DNA from: an uncultured Acidimicrobiales bacterium
Lineage (GTDB): Bacteria > Actinomycetota > Acidimicrobiia > Acidimicrobiales > Aldehydirespiratoraceae
Direction: 5' to 3'
Length of the DNA stretch: 64,000 nt
Assembly (NCBI GenBank): GCA_951812975.1
Contig: CATOTC010000001.1
Span: forward strand, 806,001-870,000
Position 1 is the first letter of the stretch. Each line of letters starts with the position of its first letter. The notes under the pieces were generated by a model. The model made no database searches and was not told where the DNA came from. It saw nothing but the letters and a program-made list of their open reading frames with translations. Of the stretch, positions 1 to 8,412 are shown in pieces. The translations under genes were made by a program, and so were the position numbers.

Positions 1-90
1 AGCAGCTGACGCTTCGTCGCGGCACACGGCCGGGGCCGCAAATCATCACTCACGATGCGCTGAGTTGCTGGACTGCGCGATGCTGGAGCC

Positions 91-1104
91 GTGAGCGAGA
101 CCATGCGGGCCGCGGTATATCGCAGAACCGGAGAGGTTGAGATCGAAGAGATGTCGGTACCGGTTCCTGCAGCGGGCGAGGCTGTGATCGAAATCGACTA
201 TTGCGGGATCTGTGGCACCGACTTGCACATGATGTTGGACGGCTGGGGGACGCCGGGTTCGGTGTTCGGCCACGAATGGTCAGGTCGGGTCGTCGATGCC
301 GCTGACTCCGGTCTGGTCGAGGGGACCCGAGTGGTGGGTCTGCCGTCGGTCGGCTGCGGGGACTGCGAGCCGTGCCTCGACGGTCATCCAAGCCTCTGCG
401 AAAGACGGCCCGATGCTGGCATGTCGCTTGAGCGGGGCGCTTTCTCGCAGTACCTGGTGGCCGACCCCCGTCGGCTGGTGACGGTTCCCGATCAGATCGA
501 TCAAGTCAGCGCTGCCTACACCGAACCACTGGCCGTAGCACTTCACGCCGTTACCAACTCCAAGATCACAGATGCCCAGCACGCACTCGTGTTCGGCGCC
601 GGACCGATCGGCGCGGCCATAATCGCCATCCTGGTGGCGCGGGGCATCAGCGTTGCCGCGGTTGAACTTTCCGAGGTGCGCTTGGAGCTTGCCGCTTCAC
701 TCGGGGCCAGCGTCTTTCGACCCGGCGAACTCACCGTTCCCAGCCATCCGGGCGAGACGCTCGAGCAGGGCTATCACGTCGTCTTTGAGTCGTCGGGTAC
801 GAGGTCCGCGTGTGAGACGGGACTCACTCAGCTTGTCGGCGACGGGACGCTCGTGATCGTCGGCACCGGACTCGACTTCCCGCGCCTCGACACCAACCGG
901 GTGATCCTCAACGAACTCCACATAACCGGCGCTTTCAACTATGACGCCGACGGGTTCGGCGCCGCGCTGGACCTGATCGCATCGGGCACGCTGCCGCTGG
1001 ATCTGTTGATCCACCCCGAAACGGTGGGCCTCAAGGGAATGCTCGACGCCATGACGCAACTACGATCGGGCGAGATCGCAGGAAAGGTACTGGTCACGCC
1101 ATGA
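91..1104 (+). CDS. Zinc-dependent alcohol dehydrogenase (MDR superfamily)
   Basis: Medium-chain dehydrogenase/reductase of 337 residues, probably oxidising an alcohol or polyol with NAD(P). Seen in the sequence: an N-terminal GroES-like domain with the catalytic zinc cysteine in CGICGTDLH and the GHEWSG segment; the structural-zinc lobe with four cysteines (CGDCEPC...LC); and a Rossmann domain carrying GAGPIG. Length is normal for the family. The start is GTG; an ATG four codons later (position 103) gives the more usual MRAAVY beginning and may be the true one. It overlaps the next gene by ATGA, so the two are translationally coupled. The substrate cannot be read from sequence; the threonine/sorbitol dehydrogenase branch is an alternative label. 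Confidence 0.9.
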   Translation: MSETMRAAVYRRTGEVEIEEMSVPVPAAGEAVIEIDYCGICGTDLHMMLDGWGTPGSVFGHEWSGRVVDAADSGLVEGTRVVGLPSVGCGDCEPCLDGHPSLCERRPDAGMSLERGAFSQYLVADPRRLVTVPDQIDQVSAAYTEPLAVALHAVTNSKITDAQHALVFGAGPIGAAIIAILVARGISVAAVELSEVRLELAASLGASVFRPGELTVPSHPGETLEQGYHVVFESSGTRSACETGLTQLVGDGTLVIVGTGLDFPRLDTNRVILNELHITGAFNYDADGFGAALDLIASGTLPLDLLIHPETVGLKGMLDAMTQLRSGEIAGKVLVTP

Positions 1105-1538
1105 CAGAGTTCTCCGGGCCCGCACGTTTCAACCATGTGGCCATGAGCATGCCCGCCGATTCGCTTGACGAGAACGGCAGAGCCGACATCTGCCGGTTCT
1201 ACTCCGAGGTCTTCGGGTGGCAGGAGCACCCATCCATGACCGAGGACCGCAAACGCCTGGTCATGGGCGTGCACTCCTATGACCAGTTCGTGTTTCTCAT
1301 CGCCGATGAGGAGCCGATGCGAGCCCCACGCCTGGACCACTTCGGTCTCGCGGTCGACACCATTGAGCAGCTGCACGAGGTCCTGAATCGGGCAAAAGCC
1401 CTCGCCGAGAGCGACGACCGGGTCGACATCATCGACTACGAGGTTGAAGACCACGGAGTCCTCAAGCTTCACAGTTTCTACGTCGGCTACCTGCTGCCGA
1501 TGATGGTCGAAGTCCAGTACTTCGAGTTCGCCGCCTAG
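1101..1538 (+). CDS. VOC-family (glyoxalase/dioxygenase fold) protein
   Basis: A 145-residue protein with the vicinal-oxygen-chelate fold: FNHVA near the N-terminus and VEVQYFEF at the C-terminus supply the usual His and Glu metal ligands, and LDHFGLAV begins the second beta-alpha-beta-beta-beta module. Such proteins act as lyases, isomerases, dioxygenases or antibiotic-binding proteins; I cannot choose. The ATG overlaps the stop of the dehydrogenase gene, so the pair probably serves one pathway. Its last codons and TAG stop lie inside a direct repeat found again at 3634, showing that the 3' end was duplicated when the following cassette arrived. Confidence 0.85.
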   Translation: MTEFSGPARFNHVAMSMPADSLDENGRADICRFYSEVFGWQEHPSMTEDRKRLVMGVHSYDQFVFLIADEEPMRAPRLDHFGLAVDTIEQLHEVLNRAKALAESDDRVDIIDYEVEDHGVLKLHSFYVGYLLPMMVEVQYFEFAA

Positions 1539-1692
1539 CGGCCGGTCAGCGGCTGGCGCGGTAACGCTCGGGGTCGTTCTCGTTGTCGGCGGCCGCAATG
1601 CGATCGGTCACGTCGGTCAACTCGGCGCGTGCCTCACGGCTGTAGCGCGGGTTGGGCTTGACCACGTCACCGGGCAGGGGCGGCAACCCGAA
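1502..1692. repeat. Left copy of direct repeat flanking a 2-kb cassette
   Basis: This stretch spans the last codons of the VOC gene and, on the minus strand, the last 48 codons of a phytanoyl-CoA-dioxygenase-like gene. It matches 3634-3832 in the same orientation with, by my count, about nine substitutions and one 12-base gap over about 185 bases. Confidence 0.9.
1546..1692 (-). pseudogene. C-terminal fragment of phytanoyl-CoA dioxygenase homologue
   Basis: The minus strand encodes FGLPPLPGDVVKPNPRYSRE and onward to NDPERYRASR and a stop, nearly identical to the C-terminus of the intact dioxygenase at 3687-4928 (differences such as D to V and N to D). Upstream of 1692 the homology ends abruptly and the reading frame runs into unrelated sequence, so only the last 48 codons exist. 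It is a by-product of the duplication that flanks the cassette at 1693-3633, not a working gene. Confidence 0.9.
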
Positions 1693-1877
1693 ATGGGGGT
1701 GGTTCACTCCGACCTTAAACGCGGAGAACCAAGAAACTTTAGATTTTCTGTAACAAAGTGGTGGCTTGAGCAAAGAACAAGACACAACCTAGGAAGTGGA
1801 GGTAAAACCCGGTGAGGCTCCCAACCATCTCAGCACGGACCCAGTACCCATTACAATCCGAAGAGCCAAAAGGGTCG

Positions 1878-2672
1878 ATGCAACGATCACACGGGTTCAT
1901 GACGCAAGCTGCTGTGGCAGCAATCGTTGTGCTGGCAGCAGTAGCTTGCGGTAGCGATTCTTCCCTGCAAGCGGCGGACGAGAAACCCGACACTGTCGCG
2001 TCCGCCCATTGGTGGAACTACCACTTCACCAGTCTCGAAGAGATGGTAGCGACCTCTGATCTGGTTGTGGTGGGCGAAGTCACGGCAATCGAGAGGGGTC
2101 CCATGCCCACTGACGACCCAGGCGGAATCGGGCTCCGCAACGTCACCGTCACCATCTCTGAAACCCTCAAGGGCACCGCGCCGGGTGCCGCCGTCGTGAT
2201 CGGTGAGGCGGGTTACGACGCCGACGGCTCTTTCGAGTTGGCCGACATGCCTTGGAGCCGGCTTGGTGATATCGGCGTTTTCTCGTTGAAACACTATGAC
2301 GGTTTGCCCGCGAACCACTATAGGCACGTTCATCCCGATGGGCGCATGCTGACCCATTACCGCGGCGAGGACGGCCAGTCCCACATGTATGAAGGGACTG
2401 TGGAGACGTTCTCACACACATCGCTTGGAGCGACTCTGACCGAGTTGGCGCCCGACCGAGCCGCTGAACATGTCCGGCAGGCAGCCGTAGCTGTCGTGAC
2501 GGAGGAGATCGAACCGCAAAGACCGTTCTATGAGTCGATATTCGAGATCGAGCCCGACGATGCCGATACCGGCGCGATCAACAACACCGGCAGCGGCACT
2601 GACAGCAGCGTACCTGTCGGCCCCGGTGAACCCGGCACAACGTCTGAACCCGGTGGGGAGGTGACAGAATGA
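1878..2672 (+). CDS. Predicted secreted lipoprotein, function unknown
   Basis: About 264 residues from the ATG at 1878, preceded by AAAGGG; a GTG at 1812 would add 22 residues that do not look like part of a signal. The N-terminus is a lipoprotein signal: a short polar head, a hydrophobic run and the lipobox LAAVAC, so the product should be anchored outside the membrane. The body carries a segment DLVVVGEVTAIERG followed by a predicted beta-rich domain, and a Gly/Ser/Pro/Glu-rich tail. I recognise no catalytic motif. The stop overlaps the start of the metzincin-like gene (ATGA), so the two may work together. It lies inside the repeat-bounded cassette. Confidence 0.75.
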   Translation: MQRSHGFMTQAAVAAIVVLAAVACGSDSSLQAADEKPDTVASAHWWNYHFTSLEEMVATSDLVVVGEVTAIERGPMPTDDPGGIGLRNVTVTISETLKGTAPGAAVVIGEAGYDADGSFELADMPWSRLGDIGVFSLKHYDGLPANHYRHVHPDGRMLTHYRGEDGQSHMYEGTVETFSHTSLGATLTELAPDRAAEHVRQAAVAVVTEEIEPQRPFYESIFEIEPDDADTGAINNTGSGTDSSVPVGPGEPGTTSEPGGEVTE

Positions 2673-3214
2673 AAACTTCACACGCCCTGCGTCGAACCAT
2701 AGGCGTCACCGCCTTCGTGTTGGTGCTGACCGCAGGCCATGCAGCTGCACACCACGACGACGACAGCGGACGTCAACCAGTCCGCGACAACAACACTCAA
2801 GACTACGACCACAACAACCTCACAGAAGGCGGCGCGATGGCCTGCGACCACGGTGCAGCGCAACTCGGGCGCTCAGAAATCAGCGTGGAGCTCGGTGCCG
2901 ATGACATTCATTGCCACGACAGCTTCGAATGGGGGGGATACAGAGGAACGTCCAGATGCACAAGCACCAATTGGTGGAACGATCGCTGCGACCACTACAG
3001 AGTCTGGTTCAACACTTCCGGCGTCGACTCAACACCGGACACCCTTTTGGAGCGCAACTACTGGAAGAGGCTCGGCTGTCACGAGTTCGGCCACACCGGC
3101 AGCATCTCCCATGTGTCCGGTAGCAGTTGCATGCGGACAGGTGTCGACACCAGTGTGTACAACTCCCAAGTCTTGACCCAGGACGACCTTGACCACATCA
3201 ATGACGCGCTGTAG
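2669..3214 (+). CDS. Secreted metzincin-like zinc metalloprotease
   Basis: A 181-residue protein with a signal peptide (about residues 1-27, ending near HAAAHH) and then a His/Asp/Asn-rich segment. Near the C-terminus is CHEFGHTGSISHVSG, an HExxHxxxxxH zinc site with the third His at the metzincin spacing, followed by SSCM, a plausible Met-turn. The glycine usual at the eighth position is displaced by one, so membership of a known metzincin family is uncertain. Six further cysteines suggest disulfides. Predicted role: an extracellular peptidase, perhaps acting with the two lipoproteins encoded on either side, with which it overlaps. Assignment rests on the motif only. Confidence 0.7.
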   Translation: MKTSHALRRTIGVTAFVLVLTAGHAAAHHDDDSGRQPVRDNNTQDYDHNNLTEGGAMACDHGAAQLGRSEISVELGADDIHCHDSFEWGGYRGTSRCTSTNWWNDRCDHYRVWFNTSGVDSTPDTLLERNYWKRLGCHEFGHTGSISHVSGSSCMRTGVDTSVYNSQVLTQDDLDHINDAL

Positions 3215-3581
3215 CAGACTTGCACTTTTCGCCGTGTTCGCTTCTGGGCTAGTCGGGTGCAGCCAGCCCGATGACCGCGCGTTCTGCGAGCAAGCCGAAT
3301 TCTTCGCGGCGCGGAGCGTGCGAGACATCGACAACCACACCAGCGAAAACCAGTCCCAGTCCGGTACGCCGTACCTGGATGCTCTAGCGAATCTGCGGGA
3401 TCTCGCACCGTCATCTTTGCGAGCCGATCTGGATCTGCTCGTAGCCTACGAACAGAGCTACGACCCGGCCGACGGCGAGCAGTCCACCAGTGTCGAAGTC
3501 GTCCGAGCCGGGGAACGGGTCGGATCGGCCATAGAACAGCGCTGCGACCTGCAACTGCCGTATGTGCGCAGCGACAGTTGA
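3201..3581 (+). CDS. Small predicted lipoprotein
   Basis: About 126 residues from the ATG at 3201, which overlaps the end of the metalloprotease gene by 14 bases; a TTG at 3189 is a weaker alternative. The N-terminus MTRCSRLALFAVFASGLVGC is a lipoprotein signal with lipobox GLVGC. The mature part is about 105 residues, acidic, with two cysteines (AFCEQ and QRCDL) that could pair, and looks helical. No family recognised. Third gene of the cassette. Confidence 0.65.
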   Translation: MTRCSRLALFAVFASGLVGCSQPDDRAFCEQAEFFAARSVRDIDNHTSENQSQSGTPYLDALANLRDLAPSSLRADLDLLVAYEQSYDPADGEQSTSVEVVRAGERVGSAIEQRCDLQLPYVRSDS

Positions 3582-3633
3582 GGCAGGTGCCTGATTCGGG
3601 TCGGCTAGATGTGCACTCCGGCGATGGCGGATC

Positions 3634-3832
3634 TGGTCGAGTCCAGTACTTCGAGTTCGCCGCTTAGCTGACCAGTTGGCGGCCGTTCAGCGACTGGCGC
3701 GGTAGCGCTCGGGATCGTTCTCGTTGTCGGCGGCCGCAATGCGATCGGTCACGTTGGTCAACTCGGCGCGTGCCTCGCGGCTGTAGCGCGGGTTGGGCTT
3801 GACCTCGTCGCCGGGCAGGGGCGGCAACCCGA
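3634..3832. repeat. Right copy of direct repeat flanking a 2-kb cassette
   Basis: Repeats 1502-1692: an orphan copy of the VOC 3' end including a TAG stop (3641-3667), then the 3' end of the intact dioxygenase gene. A 12-base insertion after the TAG distinguishes it from the left copy. Confidence 0.9.
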
Positions 3833-4928
3833 ACGACGAGTAGACGACCTTGCGGGGTCGCTCGATCGGCGGGTGTGCCCGATGCAGCGTGTCGCTGCAA
3901 TGGACCGTGACATCGCCTTTGTTCGTCTCCAGCATCCTCGGTTGAAGATCGAGTTTCGGGTCGCGCCCGGTGGCCATGGTGTTGGCCCGATGCGACCCGG
4001 GGATCACACCGAGCGCGCCGCTCACCCGATCAGCTCCGGTGACGCTGATCCCAGTGGTCATTCCGTTGCACATGTAGGAATGGCGACCCTGGCCGCAATC
4101 CTTGTGCCAGGGAAGATCCGACAGCCCCTGCACTATCCCGAGCGGCTTGACCAGACCCTCAGCACCGCCGTTGTGTCGATGACCGTCACCGGTCAGTTCG
4201 GTGAGCCACTGGTAGCGCTCATCTTCCACGATCTCTCGCAACGCGGCCGACTTCTCCAAGAAGAACAGCACCCGCACAGCCTGGTCGACCCCGTCGGCGT
4301 CCTTGGCCCACCAGGATTCGCCGTCGTCCGGGGTGGCCTTGGCGATCCACTCATCAATGTCGGCACCGACGGTGTCCATCTCGTCTGCTTCAAAGATGCC
4401 GGTCAGGTGCAGGAACCCGGCCTCACGCAGGAAGTGGGCCATCTCCTCACGGTCATCGTCAATCTTGAAAGTCCGGTCCAGGTCGAGTTCATCGCCGTTG
4501 AGATCCTGGAATGTCACATCGCCGGTCTCGTGGACTCTGCGCCCGTCGAGCAGGGCTCGAAACGCCGGCTCCCAACCGATCCATTCGTTGATGTTGCCGC
4601 TGGTCAGCTTCACCCGCGAGGTCATTGCCAAACCCATCGTCGACTGATGGTCCTGGATCAGGTCCGACAGGGCATCGGCGGGCATCTCCGCGGTCACGCC
4701 CGTGGGTTCGTCGCCTGCTTCGAGCACCAGCGTGCTGCCGTTCGCACGCATTGTGACTGCACGGCCGTCAACCCGGAGGCTCACCGGCGGGAGTTCCTTG
4801 TAGGTCACGCCACGACCGGCCAGCCAGCCGTGTTCCGAGATCGCCTGGGGCAGCAGCGAATCGAACACTTCGTCGCGTTCGAGGTCACGAACATTCTTTT
4901 GGAGTCGGGATCGGCGATCAATCGACAT
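3687..4928 (-). CDS. Phytanoyl-CoA dioxygenase (PhyH) family protein
   Basis: A 413-residue Fe(II)/2-oxoglutarate-dependent oxygenase. The double-stranded beta-helix motif is visible: LPWHKD supplies the first His and Asp, VTVHCSDTLHRAHPP the distal His, and ERPRKVVYSSF the Arg for 2-oxoglutarate. The first roughly 170 residues form an extra N-terminal domain ending in a short DLDRTFKIDDDREEM linker, longer than minimal PhyH proteins. Substrate unknown; relatives hydroxylate fatty acyl chains or small natural products. Its C-terminal 48 codons are duplicated at 1546-1692. It is followed on the same strand by an acyl-CoA dehydrogenase, which fits lipid or side-chain degradation. Confidence 0.85.
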   Translation of the reverse strand: MSIDRRSRLQKNVRDLERDEVFDSLLPQAISEHGWLAGRGVTYKELPPVSLRVDGRAVTMRANGSTLVLEAGDEPTGVTAEMPADALSDLIQDHQSTMGLAMTSRVKLTSGNINEWIGWEPAFRALLDGRRVHETGDVTFQDLNGDELDLDRTFKIDDDREEMAHFLREAGFLHLTGIFEADEMDTVGADIDEWIAKATPDDGESWWAKDADGVDQAVRVLFFLEKSAALREIVEDERYQWLTELTGDGHRHNGGAEGLVKPLGIVQGLSDLPWHKDCGQGRHSYMCNGMTTGISVTGADRVSGALGVIPGSHRANTMATGRDPKLDLQPRMLETNKGDVTVHCSDTLHRAHPPIERPRKVVYSSFGLPPLPGDEVKPNPRYSREARAELTNVTDRIAAADNENDPERYRASR

Positions 4929-4986
4929 GGCAACCTTCTTCTGGCGCTTCTTCTCAATGAGTTGAGACTAACGGCCCAATCGTGCC

Positions 4987-6030
4987 TCAAGTCAGCACCG
5001 AACCGCCACTTTCGAGCTGCTGAGTCAACATCGCCGCGAGGCGCTCACGGTGATGACGAGCATCGCCGAACGCTGTCTGGTCGAGTTGAGCACGCTTGAG
5101 ATAGAGGTGGACGTCGGATTCCCAGGTGAAGCCGATACCGCCATGTACCTGCAGGGCGCTCTCGGCGACCCGCAGGGCTGCGTCGCTGCACCAAATCTTG
5201 GCGGTGGCCGCGGCAACGGAAGCTTCGGGGTCGTCGGCACCGATAGCCCAGGCTGCGTGGTACACGGCAGAGCGCATGCCTTCGACGTCGACGAGCATGT
5301 CCGCACACCGATGCTTCACGGCCTGAAAGCTGCCGATGGGACGACCGAACTGCTCACGATGCTTGGCGTATTCGACGGCGAGGTTCATCACCGCTTCGGC
5401 TCCGCCCAGCATCTCGGCGCTGTGATACAACGCTCCCCGGTCGAGGTGACGGTTGACTGCAGCGGCGTCCCCGACGGTCTCTGCCGGTGCATGTTCGAGG
5501 GTGATCCAGGCCAGTTCGCGTGTCTGGTCCATGGCCGGTTCCGGCGTCCGCTCCACAGCGCTTAGGTCAACAGCCACCAACTCGTCTGCGCAAGGCGCGA
5601 CCAGCACATCGGCACGCGCGCCGTAAATCACCGGTTCAAGCCGCCCCGACACCGAACCGTCCGAGTTTCTGGTCAGCGGCGTTCGAACCGCGGCCGTCAT
5701 AACCTCACCACTGATCAGCTTCGCCCCCCAAGACGAGTCAGCGAGCACCGTCAAGCCGAGGAGTTGCTGCGTCAGCGGGACCGGCGCGAGGTGTGCCCCA
5801 ACCTGCTCGAGCAGAACCGCGATCTCCACAGTGCCGAGCCCCAACCCACCCTGGATCTCAGGCACCGCGATCGCCGTCCACCCCTGGTCGACCATCGCTT
5901 CCCAGAGCGCCGCGTCGAAACCACCGGTCTGAGCCGCGCCCCGCACCCGTTCGATCGAGCATTCAGCGCTCAACAGTTCCCTGGCCGCGCTCTGCAGGTC
6001 AACCTGATCAGCCGAGAGATCAAAGTCCAT
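4987..6030 (-). CDS. Acyl-CoA dehydrogenase (short, degradative type)
   Basis: An FAD-dependent acyl-CoA dehydrogenase of about 347 residues from the ATG at 6030; a GTG at 6051 adds seven residues. The three-domain layout is intact: N-terminal helices, a central beta domain and the C-terminal helical domain with REQFGRPIGSFQAVKHRCAD, then QVHGGIGFTWESDVHLYLKR. It belongs to the divergent class common in actinobacterial steroid and side-chain catabolism that often works as heteromers with a partner. The divergent gene at 6099, another acyl-CoA dehydrogenase, is the natural partner; 68 bases separate the starts and probably hold both promoters. Confidence 0.88.
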   Translation of the reverse strand: MDFDLSADQVDLQSAARELLSAECSIERVRGAAQTGGFDAALWEAMVDQGWTAIAVPEIQGGLGLGTVEIAVLLEQVGAHLAPVPLTQQLLGLTVLADSSWGAKLISGEVMTAAVRTPLTRNSDGSVSGRLEPVIYGARADVLVAPCADELVAVDLSAVERTPEPAMDQTRELAWITLEHAPAETVGDAAAVNRHLDRGALYHSAEMLGGAEAVMNLAVEYAKHREQFGRPIGSFQAVKHRCADMLVDVEGMRSAVYHAAWAIGADDPEASVAAATAKIWCSDAALRVAESALQVHGGIGFTWESDVHLYLKRAQLDQTAFGDARHHRERLAAMLTQQLESGGSVLT

Positions 6031-6098
6031 CACCGTCAATCTAGGTGGCACGCGCCTGGGACGCCCGCGTCCCTAGCCGTCTCTGATAGACCAACGGT

Positions 6099-7355
6099 GT
6101 GGATTTGTCGGCGACTGTTGAGCAGGCGGGGTTTCGTCGAGAGTGCCGCGAGTGGTTGCAAGCCAACCTCGACTGGGAGTACGGAGTCGGATTTCCACCG
6201 CAGTTCGACGACCTCGCCGACGAGGTCGAGTATCTGCGGGGATGGCAGCGAAAGTTGGCAGACGCCGGATTCGTGGGCGTCACCTGGCCGGTCGAGTACG
6301 GCGGACGCAACGCCAGCGCGCTTCACCACTACATATTGCAGGAGGAACTGGCCCGCGCCCGAGCCCCCGAGTTGGTGGGCCGCATTGGAGTCAACCTCGT
6401 TGGACCCACCCTGTTGGCTCACGGCAGCGAAGAGCAGCGGGCCCGCTGGCTGCCCGACATCCTCAACGCCAGCCGACTCTTCTGCCAGCTCTTCTCTGAA
6501 CCTGATGCCGGATCTGACCTGGCATCGCTGAGGACCCAAGCCGTCGCCGTCGACGGCGGCTGGATGCTCTCTGGCCAGAAGGTCTGGACCTCGTATGCGC
6601 AATTCGCCGACTGGGGCTTGTGTCTGGCACGCAGTGACGCGAACGCCCCGAAGCGCCGCGGTATTTCGATGTTCATGATCGACATGTCAGCCGACGGCGT
6701 CGAGGTCCGACCGTTGCGTCAAATCACCGATGAGTCCGACTTCAACGAAGTGTTCTTCGACGGTGTCTTCGTCGCGCAGGACCAACTCATCGGGCCGCTG
6801 CACGGTGGTTGGGCCGTTGCGGGTTCCACCTTGAGCCACGAACGGGGAACCAACCCACGCCAGCTTGTCATCCACAGCCAGTTGCTCGAAGAACTGTTCG
6901 CATTGGCCGAAGAGCGCGGCCTGCTGAGCGATCCGAGCACCCGTCAAGACTTGGCCCAGGCCTTCGTCGAACTGCGGCTGTTCCAGCTTCAGAACTGGCG
7001 CTCGCTGTCACGTTTGCAGCACGGCCGCGAATTCGGCGCTGAGTCCGCAACCGCGAAGCTCTACTGGAGCGAGATGAGCCAAAGACTGCATCGCTGTGCA
7101 ATGCAGGTCCTCGGCGACGAGGCACCGTTGTGGCGCGGGGCGAAAGACAATCCGGCCGACGGGCGCTGGCAGCGGTCCTGGTTGTACTACCTGGCCTCCT
7201 CGATCTTCGCGGGCACCAACGAGATCCAGCGCAACATCATCGCCGAGCGGACCCTGGGCCTGCCCCGCGAACCCGTCGCCGCAACCGCGGTAGCCGAAGG
7301 TCCGCGAGATCGGCGCTTTCCTCAGCCCTCAGATCCTGGGAGAATCAACCCATGA
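6099..7355 (+). CDS. Acyl-CoA dehydrogenase
   Basis: A 418-residue acyl-CoA dehydrogenase starting at GTG. Family signatures: TWPVEYGG, LFSEPDAGSDLASLRTQA in the middle domain, ERGTNPRQ, and the C-terminal SSIFAGTNEIQRNIIAERTLGLP that binds FAD and closes the fold. It introduces the alpha-beta double bond in an acyl-CoA and passes electrons to ETF. It overlaps the enoyl-CoA hydratase start by ATGA, so dehydrogenation and hydration are coupled, and it faces the divergent acyl-CoA dehydrogenase at 4987-6030, a likely heteromer partner. Confidence 0.9.
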   Translation: MDLSATVEQAGFRRECREWLQANLDWEYGVGFPPQFDDLADEVEYLRGWQRKLADAGFVGVTWPVEYGGRNASALHHYILQEELARARAPELVGRIGVNLVGPTLLAHGSEEQRARWLPDILNASRLFCQLFSEPDAGSDLASLRTQAVAVDGGWMLSGQKVWTSYAQFADWGLCLARSDANAPKRRGISMFMIDMSADGVEVRPLRQITDESDFNEVFFDGVFVAQDQLIGPLHGGWAVAGSTLSHERGTNPRQLVIHSQLLEELFALAEERGLLSDPSTRQDLAQAFVELRLFQLQNWRSLSRLQHGREFGAESATAKLYWSEMSQRLHRCAMQVLGDEAPLWRGAKDNPADGRWQRSWLYYLASSIFAGTNEIQRNIIAERTLGLPREPVAATAVAEGPRDRRFPQPSDPGRINP

Positions 7356-8182
7356 CCGAATTCTCCTCGATCACCTACGAAGTCGACGGGGCGGTCTGCA
7401 TCATCACGATGGACCGTCCCGAGGTTGCCAACGCCCAGAACACCGAACTGCTCGATGAGATCGACGCAGCGTTCGATGTGGCCGATGCCGACGACGACGT
7501 GCGCGTGGTGATACTGGCCGGCAATGGCAAGCACTGGTCTGCTGGGCACGACCTGAAAGCGCTGGTCGGCGACGTGGAGCCCGATGAATGGCGGCTGATG
7601 CGCGAGACTCCCGAGGGCAAATGGCATCACGAGAAGGTCATGTACTTCGACCGCTGCCTGCGTATCAGGGACTTCCGCAAACCGACCATCGCCGCGGTGC
7701 AGGGCCGCTGCATCGCCGCAGGCGTGATGCTCGCCTGCATGTGCGACCTTATCGTGGCCAGCGACGACGCCTCGTTCCAGAATCCGGTGCTGCGAATGAC
7801 CGGAGCCGGAGTTGAGATCCTCGTTGAACCCTGGGAGATGCCCGTGCGAAAGGCCAAGGAGTTCCTGCTCACCGCGGAGAGCTTCTCGGCCGTCGAAGCG
7901 GAGCGGCTCGGGATGGTCAATCAGGTCGTTCCGCGGGACGATCTGGCCTCAGCGGCCCGAGAGCTCGCCGCCAAGATCGCCCTGGTTCCTCCCGCGACCG
8001 CCCAGGTGGTGAAGCGTTCGATCAACAAGACGCTCGACCTGCAGGGTCAGCGTGACGCCTGGGACTACCACTTTCAGGCCCACCACTGGATGCACAACAC
8101 CGCAACCGCACTGGGAGCGCTCGAGGAACGCAAGTCCAAGGGTTCGATGAAAGAAGTGTTCGCCGAGCACCGCGACCCGTGA
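7352..8182 (+). CDS. Enoyl-CoA hydratase/isomerase (crotonase) family protein
   Basis: A 276-residue crotonase-fold protein. The ATG at 7352 overlaps the dehydrogenase stop and gives MTEFSSITYEVDGAVCIITM, a normal family start; the frame is open further upstream but only as a shadow. Oxyanion-hole segments GKHWSAGHDLKAL and GRCIAAGVMLACMCDLIVAS are present. After MTGAGVEI the chain continues with EMPVRKAKEFLLTAESFSA and AERLGMVNQVVP. The Glu residues of classical hydratases are not obvious at their usual places, so hydratase, isomerase or another crotonase reaction is possible. Third step gene of the acyl-CoA dehydrogenase operon. Confidence 0.88.
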   Translation: MTEFSSITYEVDGAVCIITMDRPEVANAQNTELLDEIDAAFDVADADDDVRVVILAGNGKHWSAGHDLKALVGDVEPDEWRLMRETPEGKWHHEKVMYFDRCLRIRDFRKPTIAAVQGRCIAAGVMLACMCDLIVASDDASFQNPVLRMTGAGVEILVEPWEMPVRKAKEFLLTAESFSAVEAERLGMVNQVVPRDDLASAARELAAKIALVPPATAQVVKRSINKTLDLQGQRDAWDYHFQAHHWMHNTATALGALEERKSKGSMKEVFAEHRDP

Positions 8183-8239
8183 GGCAGGGACTGAGAACAT
8201 GCGCGGATTGAACAGGGAGTTGCGCTGACACCAGTTGTC

Positions 8240-8330
8240 TTCCGCTCTTGTTCGCTACGCTTGACTTCCGCTCTTGTTGGCTACGCTCCCGGGCCGCTAG
8301 GCCGCGGGCGGGCCGCTCGGGCCACGGCCC
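8240..8330. repeat. Dispersed intergenic GC-rich repeat, copy 1
   Basis: The non-coding stretch 8183-8412 contains two copies of TTCCGCTCTTGTT and then GGCCGCTCGGGCCACGGCC at 8311-8329. The same parts occur, reverse-complemented and in the same order, at 60137-60180 in another intergenic region. No gene is supported in this 230-base gap. Confidence 0.6.
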
Positions 8331-8412
8331 CGCTCGGTTGTGTTCGGGATCAATCCGCTCGGTTTCTAGGTCAAGACTCCGTGATCTGATCCTGGTCCTG
8401 GGCTTGATCCTG

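Noticed and set aside
3873..5099. 408-codon plus-strand frame opposite the dioxygenase gene
   Set aside because: Shadow; its composition is Arg/His/Leu-rich and no domain is seen.
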